NCBI GenBank assembly: GCA_012845835.1
Contig: JABAKD010000001.1
Span: 12,849,501 to 12,913,500 of the forward strand
Length of the DNA stretch: 64,000 bases
Origin: Undaria pinnatifida
Lineage: Eukaryota > Sar > Phaeophyceae > Laminariales > Alariaceae
Direction of reading: 5' to 3'
This document shows, piece by piece, positions 52,727 to 62,544 of this stretch (its first letter is position 1; each line of letters starts with the position of its first letter). The notes below the pieces were generated by a model. It ran no database searches. It saw only the letters and a program-made list of their open reading frames with translations, and was not told where the DNA came from. The translations under genes were made by a program, and so were the position numbers.

Positions 52727-53876
52727 TGCCTCCGATCTCAGAAGCCATCCGGGGCTCTTGTGGAATCGAATATAGCTACGTCTCTGCGAAGGCTAAGGAA
52801 TTGAGAACTCTCCGAGGGCCTGCTCAATTGGCAGACCTGCAGGAGACACTCTGTGTCCCTGCCCAATACCCTTACATTATGGCGTCGTCGGCAGGACAAA
52901 CAGAAAAACTCCCCTCCAATTCCCTTGCATTTTGCAAGTGGTCAAACGGACTAGTACCCCACTAATTCCTTAACATACCCCCTGTCCGGTTTCCGTCTTT
53001 TATCATTTGTATTGAAGACCCCCCCCCCCTGTCCCAAGTTGTTAGTTCTTAAATGATGCTGCGATCACAGCGCTCGCGGACAGAGAGGGGGTCTCTATAA
53101 CAAGTAAGTGTTGAAATAAAAAATGGAAAAATGGAAAAAATATATAGTCTAGACTCTAGTCTATGTGTTTTCTTTTAAATTGTCCGGCGATCATAGCGCT
53201 GCGGCTAGTTTTTCATTCTGACCGTTTTTGATGTGAGGTATGTATGCTATTCCAATCCCCAGGCACCCTCGGTTCCTATGGCGTGGAACTATCGGTTAGT
53301 ATAATATACTAAGTAATGAGTATACTAGTTATTTTGTTTAGGGCTAGCGCATGTTAGTGTTGGTCGAGCTGCGCGAGCGAATGTCGTCCAAGTCATGTCT
53401 CGGTCGAGATATTGAGCTCCTCACACTAGGACCTCAGAAAGTTCTGCTGCATCCCCACCTAGCTAGCGTGGGACGACTCTCAACCAGTATAGTAGCCCTA
53501 GCATATAGACCCGAAATCATGGATAGGAGATTAAGTCAGAGTGTGGGGTAGGATTAGGGTTGGCCAATTAAAATGGAGGCAGGTGTGGTCTATTGGGGTT
53601 GGTCCGACAACGCATTTCACCTTCAAACACATAAAAACTTTGAAAATAGAGTGGGGCTTGCAATTTCGTGCCGCAACGCTTGGGGATTGCAAGGAGGTCT
53701 CGCCGGCCCACTGGGGGGTGTTCCTTGCGCGGTCTAGGGTTTGTGGGTGCACTGAGCTGGTCTAAGTACCTACCTCGTCGCGCGGATCTTTGCGGCGGCA
53801 GACTGTTCGGGTTTGCGAGCTAGGAAGCACTTACTTCCTGGTTGGTGGAATCAAGGCATACATGTTGCGTAGACCC

Positions 53877-53926
53877 AACCCAATCCCTAAACCCTAACCT
53901 TAACCCTAACCCCAACCCGACCTCAA
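53877..53926. repeat. Interstitial telomere-like tract
   Basis: CCCAATCCCTAAACCCTAAC followed by CTTAACCCTAACCCCAACCC. Degenerate CCCTAA units on plus. Confidence 0.75.
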
Positions 53927-54114
53927 AACGGGCAAGAAACGGGCGAAGAGCGCGGCTGGCTGCAACGTTTTTTCGTTTTGCCTTTGTAATCACTGCAACA
54001 CCATCGGCGGTCGCTTGTTGGGAGCATATTTCGATGTATAATACGAAGGAAGGCACGCATTTTAATATATTACAAGGTTGTGTTATGTAGGGTGCGTACA
54101 GAAGCACACCTAGG

Positions 54115-54300
54115 TCCTGGAGTATTTCCCCAGGTACCCGTGCCCGACACTTCTGTGGGTTCTGTAAGAGGTTCATACCCGTACCCGACACTTCTTCTGT
54201 GAGTTCTGTACGGCTTCCATACCCGTACCCGGAGCTTCTGTGTCATCCATCTGTAAAAAAATAAAAATACCCGTACCCGAAATTCCGCTTCTGTAAAGAA
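54115..54300. repeat. CCCGTACCCGACACTTCTG minisatellite
   Basis: About four units of 45-50 bp with ATACCCGTACCCG and CTTCTGTGAGTTCTGTA. Related in composition and context to 39690-39890. Confidence 0.7.
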
Positions 54301-54501
54301 AAAAAAGGAAAGAAAAAAACGGAGGGGTCGGACCAAGCCTCGGCTGGCAAGGTTTACAGCGCGCAAGGCCCAAGCGAGACAGAAGGAGACGCGTGTGTCG
54401 GCAGCCACCTAGAATGAATGCGCCCTGGCTGTGAAACGGAGGAACGAGTATGGGCAACACGAGCGCGTGCTGGCGAAGGCCCGGCAACTTAAGGCTGTGA
54501 C

Positions 54502-55280
54502 TTCGTCGGTCTGCAGGAAACAAGGAGAGCAGGGAAAGCAGAGTTATCCCGCAGGATACCGAGCTTTGTGCTCTGTCTGGGCAAGAAGAAATGGAAGGCA
54601 GGCGAGGAATTTATGGAGTTGGTTTGGTTGTTAGAAAAACGATTTGCTCCGCGTCCGTGTATACCCACCAGTTGATTGACGAACGACTCATGTCCATGCG
54701 CTTCGAGTTGACTGGTGAAAGCGTTACGATCAGCCTATTAATAGTTGCTACCTACACCCCGGCGGAAGCCAACCGCACAACACACAGCTGAAAGGCGAAT
54801 ATTGCAGGATATTGGAAGATATTGGGGTACATGGCTGAACCTATTCCGATGAAGGAATGTCTGTTCGTACTTGTAGACGCAAACGCGCGGACAGGATAAA
54901 CGATGGGCAGGCATGATGAGCTCAACAATAAAACGGCATATACACCTACTTCCATTTATTTCCTAAAAAAAACACGCTCGCTCTCACGAAAACGTTTTCT
55001 AGCACACTGAAGGGCGGAGTATCGCCTACGTTCAATGGCATCAGCAGCTGCAATGGCAAAAAACGAGTATTTACATCCTAACCCGTCAAGCACATCGATC
55101 TCGCCTGTATGATGTAAAGGTTCACCCACAGCTTCCGCCCCCAGCCAAGGCGGACTCAGACCATGCCATCGTATACGCGATGGTCCGCCTCAGCGGCCGT
55201 TTTGCACTCAACAAGTACGCGCAAACGAAAAAGCAAATCAGGCCTTTCGATCGGCAGACAGCGAATGGTTGAGCAGATCC
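54502..55280 (+). pseudogene. LINE endonuclease domain
   Basis: Contains FVGLQETRRAGKAELSRRI with the conserved catalytic Glu of LQET. Then, in another frame, comes GIYGVGLVVRKTICSASVYT and a TYTPAEAN segment. Next are FVLVDANARTG, LTNTFFSTLKGGVSPTFNG and the terminal SDHAIVYAMVRLSGRF with the SDH motif. This is the standard exonuclease-endonuclease-phosphatase layout. At least two frameshifts and a TAA after DANARTG inactivate it. Confidence 0.85.
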
Positions 55281-55770
55281 TTTCCTTGCTTCCTTCCCTA
55301 CCCTCTCAGCTCAATAGTGTCTCCGAGATGGCCGAATCGATTGCCGAAGACGTTCTTGACGCTGTAGCAGAAGAGGTGCCACCCCCGCCACGTCGCACAC
55401 ACAAACTCGAGTGTGCGAGTTTGTGGAAGCCGCAGCCACCTTTGAAGTTGGACGGGATGCGAGGGAGGATGCCCGGCGATCCATGCGCGCTGAGAGAGAC
55501 AAAAACTACGTGGGGAGTGCCGAGGACAGCATGCGCGAATCTGGGAAGGGTGATTGACGCAGGATTGCAGGCCTATTTCGAAGAGTGTCTTGCTGAAACG
55601 CAGACTGAAAGAGAGACACTGCTCGCTGACAATGACCAGCGGATGTTTTTATGAGCACCTGAAGGGCACGGTGGGGTTGGACAATCGCAAGGCGAGAAGC
55701 GAACGGTTCATCATGGACGAAGGTGGCACGCTATCCAGGGACAAGGTGCGCATTCATTCTTGAACGATGC
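55163..55770 (+). pseudogene. LINE connector between endonuclease and RT
   Basis: A 163-codon frame continuing from the SDH segment in a shifted frame, including DAGLQAYFEECLAETQTERE, then ARSERFIMDEGGTLSRDKVR in the next frame. No catalytic motif is expected here. Confidence 0.6.
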
Positions 55771-57060
55771 GCGGGGCAATTAGGTGCACCCTCCTGAATA
55801 CGCAATCGCCTAAACTTGATCCAACCATCAGCGGCCCTATTCCCACAACGGCCAAGTATTTAGCACCGTCGTGTCGAGATGGACAGAAAATGGATGGCAT
55901 GACTGCGGTAATACGGGGTTATATATTATGCCAAATGGCAAACAGGAAAGCAGCGGGGCCAGACTCCCTGCCGGCCGAGCTGCTGAAAATGACAACCCAG
56001 AATTTATCCGCTACATCCACAACCTACTCGTCAATGTGTGGAGAACGGGAGACGTCCCTCAGCAGTGGAAATATGCAACTTTTAACAAAACGAAAATCGC
56101 TCTGATTGCAAAAACTACCGAGGGTTTTCGCTTGTTGCCAATTCAGCCAACAGCGCAATCTTAAAAATGGTCGCGTCCTGTCTCAGCAACTACTGCGGGG
56201 CCGAAGGTACACTTCCCCGAAGAACAGTGCGGCTTTCGCCCCCCGTCATCAAAAGTAGATATGTTGTTCGTCGTGCGCCGACTGCAAGAACTCGGACGAG
56301 CGAGGATAATCTCTCCTCACATGTGCTTCATCGATTGCCAGAAAGCTTATGACCCCGTCGATCGAGATCTGCTGTAGGTGGTGCTCGCGCGCTTCGGCGT
56401 ACCTAAGAAGATGTTGACCGTCATCCGCCAATTCCACGAAGGCATGGGAGCTCGCGTACGTACGGATGACGGTGAGCACTCTGAATGGTTTGACGTCACT
56501 CAGGGACTGCGGAAAGGATGAGTGTTGTCACCTACTCTTTTCAATGTATTTGTCGCCGCTGCGGTACATGCCATTATGGTACTCTTGAGTGAGGATCCAG
56601 CCATTTTAAGGAAGTTGGTTCACCTCGAGGAGGACCTCGGGGGGGGACTGTGTGAAGGTTGAACCACTAGCATGTGTACGGAGATCAGTTTGGGGTATGC
56701 CGTACGGCGACGAAGCTGGCATTGTGTCTGTAAAGTCGGCGAACGGCATTGCGAAAATGATGGCCACCATTGTGGGCGTTTTCGAAGTATCAGGCCTCAC
56801 CGTGTCCGAAAAGAAAATGGAGACAATGCTGCTGCTGCCGACACCCAACCAAGCTCTCCCGACATCACACCTCGTCGTCGAAGCGGCGGGCTAGGGGTAT
56901 TTATATGCAGATGATGCGGTCTTGTACCTGGGCGGTCTGGTCGATGCAAGCGCCCACATCATGCCAGAAATTAAACAACGGATCTCCGACTCGCATGGGC
57001 ATGCTGCAACCGGAGATCTGTACGATATGGAGGATGCCCCGTTCACTCTAAAAGTTGCGC
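55771..57060 (+). pseudogene. LINE reverse transcriptase domain
   Basis: NRKAAGPDSLPAELLKM opens the domain in one frame. VPQQWKYATFN and MVASCLSNYC follow in others. Motif 3 is CFIDCQKAYDPVDRDLL with the first Asp, followed at once by a TAG at 56375. GLRKG is followed by TGA at 56519 and then VLSPTLFNVFV. The catalytic YADD box reads YGDE at 56703-56714, with both the Ala and the second Asp changed. LTVSEKKMETMLLLP follows. Confidence 0.85.
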
Positions 57061-57745
57061 CTGCGATAGACGGAGGTGGTGACCCTGCTGTACGGGTCTG
57101 CGACTTGGACGCTCGACCAGGAGCACTTCGATGGGCTCCGAACGGCACACCACAACCTCCTCCTAAGGAGCATTGGCTTCTAGGGACGACAACGCACCGA
57201 CCACCTCATGTAGTTCGCCAAGGCTCTCAAGGAGGCACAATGTGGGAGCGTTGAGACAACCATCCGCAAAAGACCCCTCCTCTTGGAGTACGGACGACCG
57301 ATGAACGGCTGACTCATGGCGTGTGATGTTCGGGACGATGGCTGGTGGGTAAAACCCGGGAGCAGGCCGATAACAAAAGAACTGGGCCCAATGTCTAGCA
57401 GGCGACATCAAGGTATTCCAAGCCACCCAGGGGTCCACGGATAGCTCCCCTCTGCTGGTCGGAGAATAGAGACGGTTTGTGCTATGGCCGAGGGCAGCTA
57501 AGAAGGGTGGGAAATGGTACCGGGGGGTTGTCGACTAGGCGCATCGACACATGACGAGATGGCACAGGGGCGAGGCGGAGAAGAGCTGGCTACGCCACGC
57601 AGCAGAGGATGCCAAGAGCAGCGACAAGGGGAAACCGGGCGGGGGCAGCCGTACTGGTACAGATGTCGACGCATGCAGAACCCAAAAGGGAGATCGTTTC
57701 GCAAGGTACCGGTTCGACAAAAAAGTGGGACGTGTGCTACTCGTA
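57061..57745 (+). pseudogene. LINE C-terminal region
   Basis: Scattered across frames are HHNLLLR, a QRTDHLM-like stretch, EAQCGS/VETTIRKR, VMFGTMAGG, WAQCLA and KWYRG. Near the end a frame reads MTRWHRGEAEKSWLRHAAED and then AKSSDKGKPGG. The order matches the family's usual tail. Confidence 0.65.
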
Positions 57746-58218
57746 CAATAGCCCTGAATCCTACAGCAGTGAGTGGTAGTTTTCGTGGGTGGTAGTTTTG
57801 CTTCGCTTTGCTTCGCTTTGCTTTCGTTGAGATCAATGGGGGGAGCGCGAACGCGGCAATGATGACACTTGTTATCTTGCCTGTTATGTTCTTTTTTGCC
57901 TTTTTTCTATTTGTTCCCTGATTGTCCCTCCCCGCCGGCCATACGCCGGTATCTTCTTTTTCTCCTTCGTGTTGTTTCGTCCGTGCAACAGTTATCTCTT
58001 CTTCTTGATGAGGGTCTTTCCTAACGAAGCAATTATTTCGGTTTTTACCGGAAGTTTCGGTTTTTCCCGGAATAGAAGTGCGGTTTTGTTTTTTCTGTTT
58101 CAGTCTGTCAATTCATACTTTGCATTGTATCTCCCTGGGGTGAATCAGCACGTGCAATTATGTGCTAACGTCGTTGGGGCGAAATGCGAGGACAACACTC
58201 TGCTGTTTATTTTTAAAT

Positions 58219-58685
58219 GAAAAACGTCAGCTGCGAGTACCACCGATTGAATGGTTAAAACTCAACTTTGCTAGCTGCGTGGTACATTAAATCTGTGTTT
58301 TATTTCATGATCTATCTGACAATCTGGTATTTATTTGTGAATTAAACCTGGTTAATACACAGCTTCACAAATTTTACGGAGGTTGCTCGCGCGTGTTCTT
58401 TCTTTTATCCTCATATGAAGGATAGTCTTGTTGTTTTCTCACATTAACTCTTGTCAAAATCCTATCATATAGGTCTGTGACCCCCCTGGACTGTTTTTAT
58501 ATTTTATAAAAAGTTGAAAAACGTCAGCTGTGAGTACGACCGATTGAATGGTTGAAACTCTTCGTTTCAAGTTGCGGGGTACCTTAGATCTGTGTTTCAT
58601 TTATGGCATGGTGTTTGTGAATTAAACTTGGTTGTTAATCCATAGCTTCACATTTTTCACGGAAGATCGTTCGCGCTGCTTATGA
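58219..58685. repeat. ~170-bp direct repeat, 296-bp offset
   Basis: GAAAAACGTCAGCTG(C/T)GAGTAC at 58220 and 58516 is followed by CCGATTGAATGGTT, TCTGTGTTT, TTTGTGAATTAAAC and AGCTTCACA in both. It could be LTR- or UTR-derived. Unclassified. Confidence 0.75.
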
Positions 58686-58904
58686 AACGCGAGGGAGGGT
58701 GTCGGTGTGGTCTCTTCAAAGTGACGGTTTCATGTCGACTGAATGCGGCGAATTGTGATTGTGCCACATTTATTTGGGTGTTCGGAGTTTGTTTGTGTGT
58801 GCCCGTGAGGGCTCCCGCTCTCCATCACCCTCTTTTTGTCTGATTCTATCTGCGTGAGGCAGCCGATAATACGCGATGTAATATTCATTCAATAACTCGA
58901 CTGC

Positions 58905-59560
58905 GTCCGTCGACTGCTAAGATGGACCTTGCGGGATCCTTGTCGATAGTGATCCTCAGGAGAGACAGGTGTGTCTATCACGAGACCACAGCTGACAATA
59001 TGCAAACCCGGGTAGGTAGTATATTCTCTTATTATTGTTATCGAGCAGGACTTACTTGCCGATTTTTGGTCAGGATACCAGAGCGATCGAGAGGGGGGGG
59101 GAGAGGAGGGGGGGGGGGTGGAAGCTTGGCTCTGGCCAAGCTCCAAATACCGGCTCTCGTGCTGTGGCAAGGTATCCAAGCTTCATGCCAAACGTCAACC
59201 CTGAGTGCCAGCTGCTCACTGCCTACGTCGGCCGCTTCTACATGAGACGGAGAGACGCAAAGCTGCAGAGCGACGCGCAAAGGCTGCGGCAGCGCCATCC
59301 ACGTTGTGCATCTCTAAGCGGCCGGGGGAAGGGAGCAGGGTGGGAGGGGGGGGGGGGGGGGGGGGAGGCGGGGCGTCCTGCCCAAGAGACTGAAGTCTGG
59401 ATCTGGCCATCATCGTCGTGAAATGGGTGGGCCTTCCAATGGCCGTCACAAGATAGCGTAAGACCGCTCTGACTTCTTCGCCACGTTGCGTTCTCTCCTC
59501 AGTGCCATTGATGATGCACTTGATACCCTCTATGAGCCCAATGCCGCCTTTAGTCAGTTA
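58905..59560. other. Possible exons, strand uncertain
   Basis: On plus, DLAGSLSIVILRRDRCVYHE continues to a good donor GTAGGTAG at 59011. LTAYVGRFYMRRRDAKLQSD and SDFFATLRSLLSAIDDALDT (59470-59540) also look coding. On minus, 59555-59385 reads KCIINGTEERTQRGEEVRAV and LRYLVTAIGRPTHFTTMMAR. Both strands cannot be right. Poly-G runs at 59092 and 59346 break the region. No model is offered. Confidence 0.3.
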
Positions 59561-59584
59561 GTTCTTAGGGTCTGCTAACATGAC

Positions 59585-59740
59585 ATTTTTTCTCTTTTCC
59601 TTTCCTTGCTTCCTCTTGCCTTTTCTTTTCTTTCCTTTTTCGTTCTTTCGCCTTCTTGCATTTTCTTTCCTTTGTCTTCTTTTTTTTCCTTCGTTTTTTT
59701 TTCCAATTGACTTGCGTCTGTTGTGCGTATGCGTAGTGAT
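59585..59740. repeat. Polypyrimidine tract
   Basis: CTTTTCCTTTCC-type sequence on plus, giving Lys/Arg-rich minus frames that are artefacts. Confidence 0.7.
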
Positions 59741-60454
59741 AGGTATTACGTCTAATATATGCGTGGTAGTCTTTCTTGGGTGGCAAGCGGTGTAGTCGGT
59801 TTTTCCAGGCGCGAGTAGTGAGACGTATGCACCAGTCAGTATGGACCTGGCACATCGTAGGTTGACTCCCGATTTCACTTATATATGTTTCTGGTGGAGG
59901 CATGAATTGCGTCAGCTGCGATGTATGCATGTACCACATTTGGCTTGTGTTTTTCCCGGGGGTATTCCTCAGCTCCAGAGTAACTGGAGCCTGTCCTGTG
60001 AGGGACTTGATTATGCGAGGTAATGTGAGAACAACAACAAAACCACGTGTGTGACTCCTTGCATACTTTAAGTGGGAGTAAGGACCAACTCACAATACAA
60101 CTAATCACATCGAGTCCTCGTGTTCTCCTAAGAACCATTCTACTCCTTATGCAAACGTGCAGCTACCTATTCTAAACGAATCAGCGCGGGACGCGTAGAG
60201 TAAGACAGGATAATACCTTTGTTATGTTTCCTGCATGCCCCGTAGATTACATGGTTCATTATACTACTGTGCGATGTATTATAAAAAATGAAAATACACT
60301 CCAGCAGTGAGATCGAATATTTTGTCGAAACTCATATTTGTAAGCTGTGTGTGATACTCCGATCGCGCGTATTATGGGTTGTGTGTCCTCATTAAGGATA
60401 TAGGTCGGTGACTCCCCTTGCAACTACAGTGTAGCTCTCAGGGTCAACAGGGTG

Positions 60455-61735
60455 ATGTTAGTCAGTCTGTGCGCTGAAGCTATAAAACCCGTTTCTGAGG
60501 GGGACAAAATCTGACAGCTGTGGAAGGAAATGCATCCGTTTATCACGTGAATCCTGTACGTCGAATAACCGGTGAGGGGAGGGCGGAGTTTTGAAGGACG
60601 TGGGGGCCTGGTTTTGATCAAAAGTGAGCGGGGTTGGAGGGGGGGGGAAGGGGGGGGGGGGAGGGGGGGCAGCTCAATTTGTGCGTGGAAACTATAAATC
60701 CTTCAAGAGGATAAATCTTACAGTTTTGGGAAAAAAACACCAGTTTATCATGGGGGGGGGTTGGGGCGGGGGTGGGGCGTGTGGGGCAGCTCAATCTGTG
60801 CGAGGAAGCTATACATTCTTTTAAGGGGATAAATGTGACGGTTTTCGAATGCACCACTTTATCATGTATATCCTGTAAGTCGTGCAATCAGTGAGTAGAG
60901 GGCGGAGTGTTGGAGGGGGTGGGGGTGGGATGGGGTGGGGGGGGTGGGGAGGTGGGGGGTGGGGGAGGGGGGGGGAGCGAGGTTCGGGGGGGGGGGAGGG
61001 AAGGGCTTTACGTGGCATAGATGTAGGGGCTTGCTATACGTGTGGTGCTAGGTCTAGGCGATGTTGCGGGTGGTGGGGAAAGAGGGGGCGTTCGGGGCGG
61101 GGGGGAGGGGAAAGCAGCGGCATGGATGGCTCTAGAAAGATAATGAGGTGATTTACAGTGCGTGAAGTGTGTATTACTCTGGCGGATTTCGATATTAGGT
61201 GGGGCGTTTGAGCACGGAAAAACGAGAAGAAAAAAAAGGAGGGGGGAACGGTTTTTTTATGAGGTTTATTTAGGTCACTTATAATATTGTAATACACTCC
61301 GGCTGTGAGATCAAAGATATGTAGGGGCTTGTTATACGCGTGGTGCTAGGTCTAGGCGATCGTGCGGGTGGTGGGAAAGGAGGGGGCGTTGGAGGGGGGG
61401 GTTGAGGGGAGGGGGGGGGGGGGAAGAATGAAAACTACGTCATGGATGGTTAGAAAGATAATGTCGTGATATCAACTGCGTAGAGGTGCTTACTACTCTG
61501 GCCGATTTCGATTGTAAGTGGGGCGTTTGAACAAACTGGGCGGAAAAAAAAAGGAGGTTGGGGAGGGGGGGGGGGGAGGGCTGGGGGGTTTGAACAAGAG
61601 GGATCGGGGGAGGGGGGGGGGGGGGGGGCGGGGAGCGGGACATTTCAGTATGTGCGCGGAAACTATAAATCCTTAAAGGGGACACATCTGACGGTTGTAG
61701 CAAGAAGACACCCCTGTATATCATCTGCCTGGTAA
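60455..61735. repeat. G-rich repeat array
   Basis: A ~100 bp AT-balanced module (AAACTATAAATCCTT, GGGGACA(C/A)ATCTGAC, TTTATCA) occurs at about 60476, 60688, 60797 and 61656, separated by G-rich tracts. A second module (GTAGGGGCTTG(C/T)TATACG(T/C)G, TGGTGCTAGGTCTAGGCGAT) occurs at 61026 and 61322. The tracts are strongly G-biased on plus and could form quadruplexes. Confidence 0.75.
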
Positions 61736-61861
61736 TGTTTACTATTCTAGAAGGTTTGATGTTACATGCAGTATGCAACGCAGTGTTTAGGCGTAGTAAA
61801 CAACGTGGTAAATCTTCATAATTTGTTATTGCACATGGATCGAAATATAGAATATTTATAG

Positions 61862-62020
61862 TTACCATTATTTTCTGACATCGCTAATTGTAAGAAAGAT
61901 ATACGTATTGCCAAATCCAGCAGGTGAGGTGATGTGGTCATGCACTGTCACCGCCATCATGTAGTTACCATTATTTTCGGACATCGCTAAATATAAGAAA
62001 GATATATACGTACTTGCCGA
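61862..62020. repeat. ~100-bp offset direct repeat
   Basis: GTTACCATTATTTTCTGACA at 61860 and GTTACCATTATTTTCGGACA at 61964 are followed by TCGCTAA and AAGAAAGATATA in both. Confidence 0.8.
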
Positions 62021-62448
62021 ATCCTGGATCCCGCGCCAGTCTTCCTGGACACTAATATGATTCCGAATCGCACAACAACTGAAATAACGGAAATCAGACT
62101 TGAAGATATCAGCAGAGATATGACTTTTTAGCAGAGATAGACGGTTGGTCTATAGCTCATTGCAGATAGCGGATAGCTAGTGGAACACTACAACACGACG
62201 CTAACAGGTACGGTGGCACGAACACCACACAATGTTCTCTTGTTAAGCTTTGCACTGGGTTTGACGTGGTGTATATAGTCAATCAGAGGCGACTTTGCTT
62301 TGATCCCCTTGATGACCCCCCCAGCGCGAGCGCGCATCGACGCACGACGCCAAATGTCACGGTACGCAGCAGTCGCGGAAAATTACGCCTCGCAGAACGT
62401 AGGGTTGTGGGTTGCGCAGTGACGCCCTCTTTAAATGAGGTCAACAAA

Positions 62449-62544
62449 ATGGCGGACCAAGGGTCAGCAAGGCCAGCAGCGTGGCAAAGCGAAACAGACA
62501 TCTCTACGAGCAAGCAACCAACATGTTTTGAAAGCCACTTTTAG
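62449..62544 (+). CDS. Candidate short frame or first exon
   Basis: The ATG in CAACAAAATGGCGGACC has good initiation context and starts MADQGSARPAAWQSETDIST, a composition typical of N termini, with a stop 31 codons later. A TATA-like GTATATAGTC lies at 62271. No donor of good quality is seen, so it may be a chance frame. Confidence 0.2.
   Translation: MADQGSARPAAWQSETDISTSKQPTCFESHF

Larger units (their letters stand above)
50362..53239. mobile_element. 2.9-kb composite element with long inverted ends
   Basis: The left end begins ACCTCACATAAAATAAGACA and the right end is its diverged inverse (TGATGTGAGGT). After about 35 bp both have GCGCTGTGATCGCAGGACGA-type sequence, then T-rich/A-rich matching flanks. 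Inside, one module occurs three times: 50500-51100 on plus, 51270-51815 partly rearranged, and 51825-52980 inverted. The module carries CAAGTGGTCAAACGG, a tRNA-like tail, TTTGCCAATTGAGCAGGTCC and CCAGAGCCCCGGATAGCTTC. No transposase is recognised. Confidence 0.6.
54495..57790 (+). mobile_element. LINE (non-LTR retrotransposon), decayed
   Basis: Plus strand, in order: AP-type endonuclease, a variable connector, reverse transcriptase and a C-terminal region. Each is recognisable but split across three frames by indels and stops. The 3' end near 57790 has TTGCTTCGCTTTGCTTCGCT repeats. The 5' limit is unclear. No target duplication was identified. Confidence 0.88.
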
